The position numbers and the translations under genes were made by a program. 64,000 bases of DNA, taken from Erigeron canadensis. Lineage: Eukaryota > Streptophyta > Magnoliopsida > Asterales > Asteraceae. The notes beneath the pieces are model-generated. The model saw only the letters and a program-made list of their open reading frames with translations, was not told the origin of the DNA and searched no databases. Positions 1 to 11,500 of the stretch are shown here, piece by piece. Numbering within the stretch: position 1 is the first letter of the stretch; every line of letters begins with the position of its first letter. The stretch is from the NCBI RefSeq assembly GCF_010389155.1, contig NC_057766.1, forward strand, positions 37,829,516-37,893,515, given 5' to 3'.

Positions 1-180
1 TTCTAATTTACGAATGACCCAACAAACACAAATGAATTCTTTTATCTATCCCACATCTTATTATGTAAAAACTTTAACAAGATTATAGAGCTATATATAT
101 ATATATAAGACTATCATACAAATTTAATACTTATCTCCTTTTATTAGTTTTTTGACTTTTTCCTTAAAGCAAACAGGGCA

Positions 181-348
181 CTACAAATCTGGGCTGAGGG
201 CATCATTCAATTGGGCCATAGCATCCGCCCCTGATCCATAACATATTCTCTCGACAGCTGAATTTGCATCGGGTTGGTTGACCAAGTGACCATGATTATT
301 AACCCAAAAGAAGGGAGATTGCCACCGCTGACATAACCATATCAGCAT
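181..348 (-). CDS. Unassigned 55-codon ORF
   Basis: An ATG-initiated open frame of 55 codons begins MLIWLCQRWQSPFF and ends LNDALSPDL before TAG. I recognise no family in it. It is noted because the local base composition is richer in GC than the flanks and because a TATA box and an ERF-type promoter module lie about 600-740 bp upstream on the same strand (959-1085). A strong donor-like AGAG/GTAAGT (rc of about 812-822) lies between, so a spliced leader joined to this ORF is conceivable. It could equally be a chance ORF or part of a terminal exon whose other exons are gone. Nothing shows that it is expressed. Confidence 0.2.
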   Translation of the reverse strand: MLIWLCQRWQSPFFWVNNHGHLVNQPDANSAVERICYGSGADAMAQLNDALSPDL

Positions 349-958
349 TGCTCTATCGATCGATTACCTCTATGGATGATACTATATCTAATTTCCACAT
401 GTCTCAAGTAAACAAAATAGCTTCCAGCAGCTTGGATCTTACGACTCTTTTTCGATATTCCATCACACATTACTCACATCTCACCATGCATAATTAAGAT
501 AGTGGAGTTGTATGTGAATATTAGGTAACTTTCATTTCAATTCTTTTAAACGAAAATGTATGATCTTCTAATATGATATTTTATCTAGTACTCGTATTTA
601 TTAGTCCATGTACATGTACATCTCTCTCTCTCTATTTTTTTTTTTTTTTGGTACCACTTATATATTTCAAAAACTACATATAGAAGCATATCTTTGATCT
701 ATTGTCGATTCATAATTATTGAAAGGATGGACAACAACAATTGAAGGCTGAGAGAATCGAACTACTTATATTGTTAATAAAACAAGAAAGAATAGTAAAA
801 CCTGTTAATTAATTACTTACCTCTAGCTCTGTTTTTTTGAGGGTCAAAAGTTGGGTTTATGGTTATGGCAATATGAATGATATTCTCTTGGATAGAAATG
901 TTGTATGGATTTTGCTAACATGATATTATGATTAATGCAATGACATATTAGTCTTTTG

Positions 959-1085
959 CTTTATATAGGGCGCCAACAAGCCACTCATTATATGAAAGAA
1001 AAAAGACTAGTTGAAAATTAATGGGAGTTAGTGGGATTTTCAAAGGAGTTAATCAGTCAAAAAAGGATATATTTGATGGCTTTGG
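959..1085 (-). promoter_or_regulatory. Orphan ERF-type promoter module with TATA box
   Basis: Reading the minus strand, this stretch carries the same elements in the same order as the ERF-a and ERF-b promoters. These are a GATGGCT box (1075-1081), AGTCAAAA (W-box TTGACT on the minus strand, 1055-1062), a GTTAGTGGGATTTTCAAAGG block (1027-1046) and a TATA box (TTTATATAG on plus, 959-967). The W-box to TATA distance of about 90 bp is like the 75-120 bp seen in the four ERF genes. No AP2 domain is readable downstream (positions 1-950), so this is probably the promoter of a lost or replaced fifth cluster member. Confidence 0.5.
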
Positions 1086-1099
1086 CGCATAATAACTTA

Positions 1100-1976
1100 A
1101 TAAGTGAGCTCTAACTGTAATACAATTAGACGACATCACCTTAATTTATATATTAACTAAACACTTAGGCCTTTCCTTATAAGGACTCTGTCTTCAGGAC
1201 TTTTTCACCGCCACATCAGCATCACATCATTTAAGACTTACCTCAGGACTCCCCTGTCTATAAGACAAGTTTCCTTAAATTTCTTCTCCACATCATCAAT
1301 TATTTTATAATTTATCTCACACATACAAATACACATATATATACACTAGACACACATAAAACAAAAAAAAGAAGCCTACAGCGACCCCACTTTCGTCGTC
1401 CTTGATAGTCCTCGGGAGGACTCTCACTCTCCCTTGAAGACGCTCTAACCGGATGCACCATGCCGTTAATGTCTTGCGTCCTTGGTGATTGGGACGCACC
1501 ATGGGGACGTTTATAAGCAATGGCTTACAAACCATAGTTCACACAACTGCTCCAGAATAAGTCTAAGGATACAATTGGTTTACAATTAAATGATTAATAG
1601 GTTTAGTAATAGATATTATATTATAAGTTTGAACAAAATAGATAAATAAATAAATAAAAGAAATGTATTTGGTTTGATGGTTTCCAAATAGGTTTACCCA
1701 ATTAAGTTATGTATTTTGCCCAATCCAGATGGCCGATTCACCTAAGTGTAAATACCAACAAAAAGTTATTAATGGCTAGCCGATTCGCATAAGTACGGTC
1801 TAGTTCTTTATCAAATTTCATTTAATTTATACCAAACTAACGAAATCTTTTATCTTTATAATAAATAAAAGAAAATTATCTTCCTAAAGTATTTTTAGAA
1901 AAAATATTATGTGGCAAATCCACATATTTTTTTATAAAAAATTTCTTTGATTTATGATGTCATATATAAATATATA
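1100..1976. other. Gene-free stretch
   Basis: No gene is recognised. The part at 1170-1530 has locally higher GC with words such as GGGACGCACCATGGGGACG, which look like a degraded transposon end, but I could not define terminal repeats. The rest is AT-rich with TAAA microsatellite tracts near 1640. Confidence 0.4.
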
Positions 1977-2454
1977 TTAGGTGTTTTACCCGCATGATGT
2001 GCGGTTATTAAATTTATTTTTTAAAAATAATTTTGACACGGATAATAAAAAGAATTGGTTTAATGATAAAAAGTTTATTTATAAATTACCGAGTATAATT
2101 TATATGCGTGAGTAACAAACAAACTTATATGTTAATAATTTTATTGAACCTGATTAAGTTGACTATACATGTAAAAATCTAAATAATTTTTTTTTTGTCA
2201 AAATCAAACGATGACCATAACAAATTCCATAAACCCCAAAATAGTTTATTATTATTTATATTTGATGAGAATTTATTAAAATATCTTTGCCATATATAGA
2301 ATTTTTGGAATTCATTAAATATGTTTAAATAAGATAATTATTATAAAAATTTATAAAAATGACACAATGGATAAAAGCTTATGTGTCAATTTTTAAAAAT
2401 AGCTTTAAATTGAAAGATGTTTTAAAATATTAGGATAACTACTCTTTTAATAGA
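1977..2454 (-). mobile_element. Non-autonomous Helitron-like element (H1)
   Basis: On the minus strand the element begins TCTATTAAAAGAGTAGTT and ends with a hairpin CCGCA-CATCA-TGCGG, about ten bases, then CTAA followed by T. This matches the Helitron plan of 5' TC, a subterminal 3' hairpin, a CTRR end and insertion before T. No coding capacity is visible. The 3' end is well supported; the exact 5' base is inferred from the family pattern. Confidence 0.55.
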
Positions 2455-2464
2455 TATATAGATA

Positions 2465-2670
2465 TGGGTTTTAGGTAAAATAAAACAAGTATTAATGTAA
2501 AACAAATAAAACAATAGGTTTTTCTATAGTGATAATCACCGTGCATCAAAAAAATCAGAGTACATCAATTGTTTCATGAATCTTCGTGCATCGATTTAAC
2601 CATGATTTAAGGGACAAGATCTTGTCCTATTTGTTTTACTTTAATACTTGTTTTACAATACCCAACCCCT
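2465..2670. mobile_element. Small MITE, TA-repeat family, copy 1
   Basis: About 205 bp with imperfect inverted ends: GGGTTTTAGGTAAAATAAAA on the left and TTTTACAATACCCAACCCC on the right. ATATAT runs flank it. Inside is a conserved centre with CATCAATTGTTTC and CTTCGTGCATC. Two further copies lie at 33848-34031 and 37327-37505. It is non-coding and sits directly beside Helitron-like element H1. Confidence 0.65.
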
Positions 2671-2987
2671 ATATATATGGAAAAAAAAACCCATTATATT
2701 AAATGCTTATTTAAAATTCTTAATCTTTTATTAGAATTAAAGAAAGTTATCTTTCAACATAAATTTTTGAAATTTCTTTTTGTTTTAACCCAAATGGTAA
2801 TCTTATTTTATGTATTTTTGTCTTAGTCGATTCATTATCTTTATATCAATATCAAGTTATAATATATTAATAACAAAAATTACATAACTTTTTTTTACTA
2901 CATATTTTTCATTTCTAAAACTTTAATTATAACTAAATAAATCTAGATTTTAACAAAAATCACCATTAATTTAATTTAATCTCTATC

Positions 2988-3423
2988 TCTATTACTTTAT
3001 AAAGTATTTAATTACATTTTAAAAAAAAAAAAAAAAACCTTGATGTTCCTAACTTGCCTCCCTTTTTTATCCATTAGTTTGAATATCAACACCTAATATA
3101 CATATAATACCCTTATATCTCAACCGCTCATTTCCTCTCTTTTCTCAAATCTCGACTACTCATTTTTTCTCTCTCTCATCCATAATTTATTTTATTTATA
3201 TAATTCATTCAAAATCTTTTATCTCAAAAACCGTACATCGATAAATTATAAACATTATATTATATGAGTGTTTTTAAAATTTAATGTTCTTTCATTAGAT
3301 ATACTTTTGATGAATTTTTAAATCTGAAGGCGGAGTCTGTACGACTAAGGCATTTGACTATCATACTCTATCACCTATCACCGCCACTATCTTACCGCTG
3401 CAACGCGCGGTACTTTCTCTCCT
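2988..3423 (+). mobile_element. Helitron-like element (H2)
   Basis: Starts TCTATTACTTTATAAAG and ends near the GC-rich CCGCTGCAACGCGCGG followed by TACTTTCTCTC. Its right 330 bp aligns by eye with 39217-39560, including the words TTCATTCAAAAT, CTTTCATTAGA and TAAGGCATTTG. The end lacks a clean CTRR, so the 3' boundary is approximate. Confidence 0.45.
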
Positions 3424-3744
3424 GTTTTAAATAAAGATGTACAGTTAGCGAGTTGCTTTAAGCTATTTCTTGATAATAAAAAGTTTATCATATTTGTAAT
3501 ATAAAATGCCGTGAACTTTTAGATGTAATAAATCAAAGTTTTGTATCACGTATTTCATCTTTTGGACGTAATCAAGGCCGTTGGTAAAAAGTTTTTGCTA
3601 AAACATGTAGGCGCGCGGTGTAGCAACTTTATATCCATAAATTTTTGAGAATGGAAGGCAATAAGGCATGTGGTAGACCCTTGTTAATTTGTTATCCAAT
3701 ACAAAGAATTCGTGGAATTTCTGTGGATTGCGTTGAGGGAAATC

Positions 3745-4081
3745 TACCAAAGCTACCCGCGCGATGCAGCGTGGAATAAGAAAAAAACGCCGGTGGTTTG
3801 TGAGGCGGCGGCAATGAAAAAGAAAAAAAAAAATAAGCCGGCGGCGGTGGATGGTGGTTTGATGGTGGTTTTTGGGGCAGTGGTGAATGGTGTTTATGGG
3901 GGGAGAAAATCAGAGAAGGGGGGAGGGAGAGAAAATCAGAAATCGGATGAACGTATGTGTGTGTAATGAGCGTGATGGAGAAAAAAATAGGGTAGTGTAA
4001 ATTAGGAGGGCATAAAAGACATTTTAAAGGTAGAAGTGTTAAAAGAGAGGTGAGGTAGTTTGCTTATTAAGAGAGTATAGA
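3745..4081 (-). mobile_element. Helitron-like element (H3)
   Basis: On the minus strand it starts TCTATACTCTCTTAATAAGC and ends in the GC-rich hairpin region GCTGCATCGCGCGGG. The middle is purine/pyrimidine-biased with CCGCCGCC words. This explains the GC-rich, gene-like look of the area; a plus-strand 84-codon frame (3712-3966) across it is a by-product. The 3' terminus is approximate. Confidence 0.5.
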
Positions 4082-4469
4082 TATATGAGTCAATAGTCAA
4101 ATAAAACAAAAGAGCCCACGTAATAAATAGACTCATCCATTACTTTTAGCCTCACAAAGACAAACAATCATACAAAAAAGTTAAAACATATATACATGAT
4201 GATAACCAAAAGCGTGACAAATAGGACACACACTGAGCTTAATCACTCACTCATGTTCTACTATATCTTCCGGTCAATATCTATATTAATACATAAAGGA
4301 AAAATGAATATGAGGTTATCCGATACTTAAATTTAGGTGTGGAATCCTTCACAAATTAATTTTTTAAATATTTTTGTTTAAAGAATAAATGTTTAAATGG
4401 ATTAGAAAACTAATATGTGAGTATGTCACACCTAAAATTAATTAGGTACCTAACAGCCTTATATTACCA

Positions 4470-4841
4470 TCCCTTTATACTTATATATAAATAATAAAAA
4501 CATATTGAATATCCTTATTTACAAATTTTAAAACTCTTTCAACTTTTAACTTAAGATAAACCTTGATCTATCCATTTTTAACATATTAAATCAAGATTAT
4601 CCATTCTCATATTAAATAAAGAGCAATATGGTCATTTACACACTGTTAAAGTATAACATGATCAACACGAAAAACAGAAATGCTTACATATTCAATATGG
4701 AACTATAGTATTAAATAATTAACACAAGGTACGTACAGAGAATTATCGAAGACTATCACAATTGATTATTGATCAAAATAACACAATCTACTATAAACTA
4801 TCTGCTACCGCCGCGTATTACGCGGCTAGTATATATGCTAG
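4470..4841 (+). mobile_element. Helitron-like element (H4)
   Basis: Left end TCCCTTTATACTTATATATA. Right end is a perfect hairpin CCGCGTATTACGCGG (4811-4825), twelve bases, then CTAG followed by T at 4838-4842. It ends only about 40 bp from the stop codon of ERF-a and may contribute to that gene's 3' flank. Confidence 0.55.
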
Positions 4842-4880
4842 TATATTACTACATTATTGATATATATATAGAAGATTAAA

Positions 4881-5495
4881 TCACCAGCAATTAGAAGCAG
4901 TAGAACTGATCTCTGACAATCTTAAAATCTCTTCCAAGTAATCAGCACCTAAATCCTCAAACACAACGACCTCATCATTATTCTTACTATCATCATCATC
5001 TTTCATTATTCCTTTCCTTTTATTTTCTCTGGCTACTGCTTTTCTTCTCATAGAGTGACTCCTTTTCAATGCCAAAACAGGTGAACTCCCTTCTTCAAAC
5101 CGATAATCCATAGCTTGAAGGGACTCGTAAACCGTCTCTACCGGAAAGTTAAGAACCGCCATTGGACCCCTAGCGACAAATGCAGCTTGGTCATAAGCCA
5201 AAGCAGCTTCTTCAGGTGTATCAAATGTACCTAACCAAACTCTAGCACCGTTTCGTGTGGAGTCCCTTATTTCGGCCGCAAACTTACCCCAACTTCGTGG
5301 ACGTATGCCTCTGTAGCTAATCTTTTGATCAGCTGGGTATGCCGATGATGTGTAGTTTTGGTTTGACAACTGATCGTCTTGATCTTGGTAAGTAGAAGAC
5401 TCGGACAACATTCCGTAAAGAAGCATTTCTTCGGAATCGTTTTCGTTGAAAGCAAGGTATTGGTTTGGAGTGTATGAGTAGAATGAAGTGTCCAT
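4881..5495 (-). CDS. ERF-a: ethylene-response factor, group IX (ERF1/ERF15-like)
   Basis: Intronless gene of 204 codons encoding a nuclear AP2/ERF transcription factor. Order: [12 protein letters not shown] box (residues 17-28), one AP2 domain (about 60-117) with A and D at the ERF-type positions of AAEIRD, an [12 protein letters not shown] block (137-148), a basic stretch (150-162) and an EDLL-type acidic activation motif [16 protein letters not shown] (176-191). These features place it with ERF1/ERF15/ORA59-type activators of ethylene, jasmonate and defence responses that bind the GCC box. The first strand reads [11 protein letters not shown] instead of the usual RGVR-R-PWGK: the DNA-contacting Arg and Trp remain but the conserved Pro is Ser. 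The start is the first Met after a TATA box about 110 bp upstream. Closest relative in the window is ERF-b. Confidence 0.93.
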   Translation of the reverse strand: MDTSFYSYTPNQYLAFNENDSEEMLLYGMLSESSTYQDQDDQLSNQNYTSSAYPADQKISYRGIRPRSWGKFAAEIRDSTRNGARVWLGTFDTPEEAALAYDQAAFVARGPMAVLNFPVETVYESLQAMDYRFEEGSSPVLALKRSHSMRRKAVARENKRKGIMKDDDDSKNNDEVVVFEDLGADYLEEILRLSEISSTASNCW

Positions 5496-5606
5496 GGAAA
5501 TTGATAGTTTTTAAGTATACTGTATAACCAAGTGTTAATTTGTGGCTAGCTTGATGTTTATGCAATGATAATAAGTTGGTTAGTGTAACGGGTTAGTTAC
5601 AAGACT

Positions 5607-5751
5607 TATATATAGGCACACAAAAGCAGTTATAATATGAAGAAGATAAATAGAAAAGAAAATAAGTGAAAACGAGATAGAGTTAGTGGAATATTCAAAG
5701 GACCTGAAGCCGCACGTGTGGGTGGTCAAAAAAGTAGAATTGTTGGTGGCT
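5607..5751 (-). promoter_or_regulatory. ERF-a promoter elements
   Basis: TATATATAA at 5607-5615 (minus), then going upstream a TTAGTGGAATATTCAAAGG block (5683-5701), a G-box CACGTG (5713-5718), a W-box (GGTCAAA on plus, 5724-5730) and AGCCACC on the minus strand (GGTGGCT, 5745-5751), one base off a GCC box. The TATTCAAA word is one base from the ethylene response element AWTTCAAA. Shared with ERF-b and, less strictly, ERF-c and ERF-d. Confidence 0.6.
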
Positions 5752-5759
5752 CTTGCCAT

Positions 5760-7195
5760 TTGTCACACTAACAGTAGCTATCATTTGACATCAGCTTAAT
5801 TAATTACTGTAGCTAGTAGTAGTTTCACTCCAACTTTTAAGATCTTTGTTATCTAAGCATTATTCAATCTTAGCGTTCATTCGCACTACTTAACTTCAAA
5901 TTAAGATTGAATATGTTTAGAAACAGCTAATTGATAGTTTATTTTATTAATTTGTTGAGGTCTGGATGAGATCATGATATAAGTGTGTTAGTTTAATGTT
6001 ACAAAAAAAAAAAAAAAAAAACTGTGTTAGTTTCTATAAATCATTTTTCTTTGAACGATAAATTAATTAAGGTAGATACTAGCTAGTATATATATGTAGA
6101 AAAAAGCTTAGGGGGTGCTAGCTAGTACTTATATTACAATGCACCAAATTAAACAAACAGTAAGCTTTACTACGTACCTTAAACCTTACAGCGTCTTGAC
6201 AACTCCTAGAAGTCGATCGAATTGCTCTCTAGTGCAAACTGTGGTCTGTGGACATATCACTGCAGCTAGCTAGCATAGTGCATGCAGCACTGTAACGGTT
6301 CTCAATAGATTTTCGTTCGTTAGTTTCATTTCATTTTATTCTTCCTGTACATGTGTCGATTTAACGAGATGAAGATCGATCTTAATTCAATTTTAGTACT
6401 TGCTAGCTAGTAGGTAGGGCTGCATTTGAGTTTTAACTATTGAACGTGCAGTGTGAACACAAATATTAAATCATTAGAGTTAACAAGTAAAAGTAAAACA
6501 TAGTCAATATCTTTTCTTTATTGAATTTTCAATAACATTATTATTTACACAAAGGTAAACAAAAAAGCTTAGTATTATCAAGCTAGCCGCATAAAGTAGT
6601 GGTACATGCATGCATCTAGAAAAACTTTCTATGAATTGGTTGTTTGAATAATTCTTAGATTATCATTTCATCACTTAAATAATGGATACTGCCGGTCTTC
6701 TTTATTTCAAGTACTCATTTTTAATTTCTGAAAATACCTCCATATATAGTTGAATGGATAAAAAGTATGTGCATGGCTAGCTAGGTCGTCAAGCTAGAAT
6801 ACTTTCCTGTGATTAATTATTAAGACATATGAATGAGCTTAATTGGTGAAGATATATACATACTCAGAATACAAGAATTACACATAACTGCTCTATGTAT
6901 AGCTTTCTTTTTCCCGAAAGAAGTGTATGTGATTGTTGAAAGGTATTGATTCTCAAAGTAATATATGTATTATCCAACGGGCTGAAGTAAATCTTGCATA
7001 ATTTTTCGTGCGATTTCACGATTGTACATGTAGAAATCATTTTTTCTTTTAAAAGATCACGAATACCATGCGTGTGTCCGGCCTTCTGATAATAAATATC
7101 TCTTTTTGATATTATATGCTAATTTTCCAGTGTGTTGTGATCATGTAGCGCTAAGAAAATTTTTAGGTTGGATTTTCATTATTCTATAATTGATC
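5760..7195. other. Gene-free stretch between ERF-a and ERF-b
   Basis: No gene or bounded element seen. AT-rich DNA with frequent GCTAGCTAG words and a poly-A tract near 6003. Confidence 0.5.
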
Positions 7196-7712
7196 CAAGG
7201 GCAGAACTACACGGGGTGCTTGGTCCCCCAACAACTAGTTAGATCTTTGCCAGAAGTCGCAGGTTCCAGTCATCACATTACACAAGTCAACATATATATT
7301 TTCAAATATATAGTTATATGTATGTGGGATTAGATAGATAGTTATATGTAGTTGTAGGTTAAGACGGAGAAAAAAGGTTTTGGTGGTGGATTTGTATACT
7401 TGTATAGTTGTATGTATCAGTAACTTTAGAGATGGAGGATTTTTATGGAAGACTGAGACGAGAGTGATGACTGATGATTTTTTCTTTATCCTTCATTTAT
7501 TAATAAAGTTATTTATAACTTAGACCCTAAACTATCTGTTGTTTATAAAAGTGGTAGCTTACTTTGAAGATTAGAAGATACAAACATTTCAAATTGAAAT
7601 TCACAAAAAAATGTTTACATTTTACAACTACAAACCAAGTTCACTAAAAATGTTAAGAAAATATTTTTCGTCTTCCGGCCCCCGTCAACCGGATTTCCTG
7701 GCTTCGCTCCTG
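7196..7712. mobile_element. Non-autonomous hAT-type element
   Basis: Left end CAAGGGCAGAACTACACGGG. Right end, read inward on the other strand, CAGGAGCGAAGCCAGG. Both are variants of the CAGGGGCGGA-type hAT terminus. It is flanked by 8-bp near-identical target duplications, AATTGATC (7188-7195) and ATTTGATC (7713-7720), differing at one base. Length 517 bp, no transposase. Confidence 0.7.
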
Positions 7713-7720
7713 ATTTGATC

Positions 7721-8683
7721 TAATGCTTGAAAATGTCAAGTATATTAAGGAACGATCAAATTCAGTGGTTACCAAGAACCAGGTCGAACTAATGTTAATA
7801 TAAATATAATATGATTAATTAGTTCTTCATGCAACGATCATTTTCCGAATTGAACAAATTAACATATATATTGTGTTTCTTTTCACTATAATGTTATAGT
7901 ACGTTTCCTCTAATATTAGTTTTTGCGTGTATAATATGCACGATCATGATGATATGATCTTGCATCTATATGATTATTGGCATGTTGGGGACTTGGGTTG
8001 TTTGGGACACAAAACTTTGAATTAATTAATTTGCATCATATATCAGCCAATTAAGTCTGCACTTATTCTACATTGCAAGTTATCAACTTCAATTTGAAAT
8101 CATATAAGTACCTTAGCTCGTGGAATCTTAATATGCCTTTGATCGTCTCGGTAAAATCTCTCATCTCTTTGGCTGATAGGAAGAAGATGCACTTGGATGT
8201 CGTTATACAAACTGCTCTTTGGGTTGAAAGAACAGGAACCACACATGCTTCCAAAGTATCAATACAAAATCATATCGGAGGCTACTTTTGATGAAATAGT
8301 ACTACTTTCTTTTAATTGGATTATAAATAAAGGCAAAAACTATAATTTTAGCTCGTTAGATTGGAGTCGATCAATCCATTCTCTTGTTAACTCTACTATA
8401 TTACTCTTATCTTTTAGCATCTTGCTAGAGTATATAATATATATTGCACTGCTGTTCAAAAGCAAATTATCTTAATTATATTATCCAAGTCTGATAATGA
8501 TCAACAGATCAAAACATCCTACGTAGCGAATTAACTCATTCAATATTAATTACGAGTACTTTAAACTTCACAAATATACGAAAATTAAGTTGAAAAACAA
8601 AATTAAAACTGCATATATCTCAAATAAATAAATAAATGAATCAACATATATAGAGACACTCGATCTGCAGTTCAATCAGCTGC
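7721..8683. other. Gene-free stretch with overlapping short ORFs
   Basis: Three overlapping short frames on both strands at 8063-8475 resemble no family and lack introns or promoter signs. I regard them as chance ORFs in a slightly GC-richer patch (8110-8290). No other feature seen. Confidence 0.4.
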
Positions 8684-9277
8684 TCATGATTCCTGCCAAT
8701 TAGAACCGGGGCATTCAGACAGACTCAAAATCTCCTCCAAATAATCAGCACCCAAGTCTTCAAATACCACCACATTATTCTTACCATTATCATTATCCAG
8801 TTTCATCTCTTTTCTTTTCTTCTCTCTAACCGCCGCTTTCCTTCTCATTGAGTTACTTTTCTTCAACGCCAAAACCGGAGAGCTTCCTTCCTCGTATCTA
8901 TAATCCATAGCTTGAAGGGACTCGTAAACCGTCTCTACAGGAAAGTTAAGAACCGCCATTGGACCCCTGGCGGCCAATGCAGCTTGGTCATAAGCCAAAG
9001 CAGCTTCTTCAGGTGTATCAAATGTGCCTAACCAAACTCTAGCACCATTCCTTGACGAATCCCTTATTTCCGCTGCGTACTTACCCCATCTCCGTGCACG
9101 AACCCCTCGGTAGCTAATTTTTTCGGGTGGAGAAGATGTGGTATGTTGTTGTGAGGATTGGCCATAAGAAGATTGTGGCAACATTTCATAGAGAACCATT
9201 TCTTGGGAATCATTTTCATTGAAAGGAAGGTATTGTTGGTTTGAACTACCGTTGGAATAGAATGAAGAGTAGTCCAT
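8684..9277 (-). CDS. ERF-b: ethylene-response factor, group IX (ERF1/ERF15-like)
   Basis: Intronless, 197 codons. Layout matches ERF-a: [16 protein letters not shown] (18-33), AP2 domain (about 55-112), [16 protein letters not shown] (132-147), basic region, EDLL-type motif [15 protein letters not shown] (170-184). From the AP2 domain onward it is nearly identical to ERF-a, including [20 protein letters not shown] and [19 protein letters not shown], so the two are a recent tandem pair. The first AP2 strand reads [12 protein letters not shown]: Arg and Trp contacts are kept but the usual Pro before Trp is Arg. The divergent linker between the NENDS box and AP2 is Ser/Gln-rich. Predicted GCC-box-binding activator in ethylene and jasmonate responses, by family. 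Confidence 0.93.
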   Translation of the reverse strand: MDYSSFYSNGSSNQQYLPFNENDSQEMVLYEMLPQSSYGQSSQQHTTSSPPEKISYRGVRARRWGKYAAEIRDSSRNGARVWLGTFDTPEEAALAYDQAALAARGPMAVLNFPVETVYESLQAMDYRYEEGSSPVLALKKSNSMRRKAAVREKKRKEMKLDNDNGKNNVVVFEDLGADYLEEILSLSECPGSNWQES

Positions 9278-9432
9278 GGAAATATATATATAGTTAATTA
9301 ATTTGACTGATCGAAAAGTTAGCTATAGTATGAGAATGAGAGTTTGAGTTTGTTTTTGTATGTGATGATCGAGATGCAATATATGATAAGTTGTTGTGTT
9401 GGTGTTTGGTGGAAGTTCCAGAAGAGTTGTAT

Positions 9433-9580
9433 CTATATAATCTATGGGAATTGAAGAGAGCGGTTATTCTAATTACTATATATATACGTTGGGAAGAATT
9501 AGTAGAAAGCGGGAGTTAGTGGAATATTCAAAGGAGAATTAAGATGCACGTGCGAGTCAAAAAAGCAGATTTTGGTGGCT
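9433..9580 (-). promoter_or_regulatory. ERF-b promoter elements
   Basis: TATATAG-type TATA box (9433-9440, minus), GTTAGTGGAATATTCAAAGG (about 9515-9534), G-box CACGTG (9547-9552), W-box TTGACT on minus (AGTCAAA, 9555-9561) and AGCCACC on minus (GGTGGCT, 9574-9580). Order and spacing match the ERF-a promoter. Confidence 0.6.
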
Positions 9581-9829
9581 CTGGTCAGACGCTAATTCTA
9601 TTTGACATGTCATTTGATGTTTGACCTCTTCCATGTCATTTTTTATGGCATATATAATTAATTACTCGATAAATATAACTACTTATAATAAAAGAAGGGA
9701 GGTGATATTAGTACGTAACATTGGTTGCCATACATGTACTCAACATATGCAGAATTGACTTATACGGCTCGTAAAATTAAACTTGTACATCATGATAATT
9801 AAATACATCAAAATAGGATGAGAGATGCT

Positions 9830-9982
9830 AGAGTGACAAACAAAATACAAAAATTTTTTTTACAAACTCATGAACTACCAATTAAAATCAGAGGGGAAAG
9901 AAGAGAGAGAAAACACAATCAAATATCATTGGTACAATTTACATGACATATTAACTTTATGTTTGTAAACCTAGCATTTTCC
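9830..9982. mobile_element. MITE with GATGCTAG-type inverted ends
   Basis: Left end AGAGATGCTAGAGTGACAAAC and right end GTTTGTAAACCTAGCATTTT are imperfect inverted repeats around a 150-bp AT-rich body. Target duplication not clear. Confidence 0.5.
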
Positions 9983-10096
9983 AAATAGGATATACTTATA
10001 TTTTGTTCCATTAAAAAAATATATCATTTTTAAAAATTAACCTAATAATGTTTTTAACAACTTAATTATGACATTTGATAAAATTTAACAATGAAA

Positions 10097-11049
10097 TCTC
10101 TCTATATAACTAAGAGAGGATATGTTTTTTCTTAGGTAACACTTCTCTTTTTATGCCAACTAGGCTTTTTTCTTGGATGTCATGACACTTCATTTACCAC
10201 GTCATCCTACGTGGACATTTGTTTTTTTTTAATTAATCTTAAATAACAAATAAAAAAGTCAAATACAAGATTAGAACTCATGACCTCTAACTTTTCATAT
10301 GATGCACAAACAACCTGATCTAACTTAATATTTATTTATATTTTGCAAATTACGGTAGATGTTCATTGAATATTAAAACTAATTAAAAGAAATTGATAAT
10401 ATATTGTCAATCTTCGTAGCTTATCTCTTTCTATTTTCTTTTGTATTTTGATATCTTTATATGTGGAATATAATATAATCTAAGTTTAATATAATATAAA
10501 ACTAGATTATATTGATAATTACATATAATATTTTACTAACAGATTACATTATCAAAGTTAAATTAGAAATTTACTTTATCAATTTCACACATATACTTTT
10601 GATATTTAAATCTATATTTGTAACTTATCTTCATATAACTTAGATTCCGTATCTTGATAATATATGAGCGCAAATATGTTTATATATGCTTTAGACCACG
10701 TCTTTTTATAAATTCAATAATAATCATCACTGTGTCGTTCAAAAAATTAAAAAATAATGATCATTGTTTTAAATGAGATTGTTTTTTATATTATATTTAA
10801 TATATATATATATATATAGATCACTGAAAAATAATTTTATGATTTATAAATATTTACGTTTCATTAGTCATGCTTTAACAAATTTGATAAGTATATATTA
10901 TATATTTATAAATTTTAATTTTATTATATGTATCAGTTGTATATTGATTATTTTTTATATTATCATAAACTATGAATAATCATGTAATTATCAGTTAATT
11001 TTAGTTTACGTTCTTAGTCAGTCTCACACAACGTGCGAGTTTAATCTAG
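10097..11049 (+). mobile_element. Helitron-like element (H13)
   Basis: Left end TCTCTCTATATAACTAAGAG. Right end has the hairpin CTCACAC-AAC-GTGCGAG followed eleven bases later by CTAG (11046-11049). About 950 bp of very AT-rich sequence without coding capacity. The right end is convincing; the left end is inferred. Confidence 0.45.
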
Positions 11050-11102
11050 CTAAGATACAAACCTAATGGATTACGTTATATCAAATTATTAAGAATATTA
11101 TT

Positions 11103-11389
11103 AAGGGATTATTACCTATAAATGTAACTAACTATAATCAAATGTTTATGTTATATAAAGATCTTGTAAAATGTCTATATCATGTAATAAACTTTCAAAT
11201 CCCGATTATTAAATGTATCTGACCAATCAAAAACTTACACGTTGCAGCTTATATGGTTGCTACATATATCCGGGTACATCTCATAACCAGGATTTGAAAG
11301 TTCATTACATTACATAGACATTTTACAAGATGTTTACATAACATAGACATTTTGTCATACTTAGTTACATTCAGAGGTAATAATCCTTA
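11103..11389. mobile_element. Foldback MITE with ~100-bp inverted repeats
   Basis: Starts AAGGGATTATTACC and ends GGTAATAATCCTT. The arms match over about 100 bp, with shared words such as ATCTTGTAAAATGTCTAT and AACTTTCAAATCC on opposite strands. The central part of about 85 bp is unique. The long arms suggest a Mutator-type MITE, but the target duplication is unclear in the AT-rich flank. Confidence 0.7.
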
Positions 11390-11500
11390 TTATTAATTAT
11401 TTAATTTTATAAAAAACACAAATGTACCAAAAAGAATAATCCTTCACATATGAGTCTAGGTTTCATTGGTAACGAGTACCTTAAAGGAATTATTATTTTT

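Noticed and set aside
3712..3966. 84-codon plus-strand frame with Lys/Gly-rich protein
   Set aside because: It overlaps most of Helitron-like element H3 and reads through its purine-biased body; composition and poly-K/G runs come from low-complexity DNA.
8063..8475. Three overlapping short ORFs on both strands
   Set aside because: Mutually exclusive frames, no family resemblance, no splice or promoter context.
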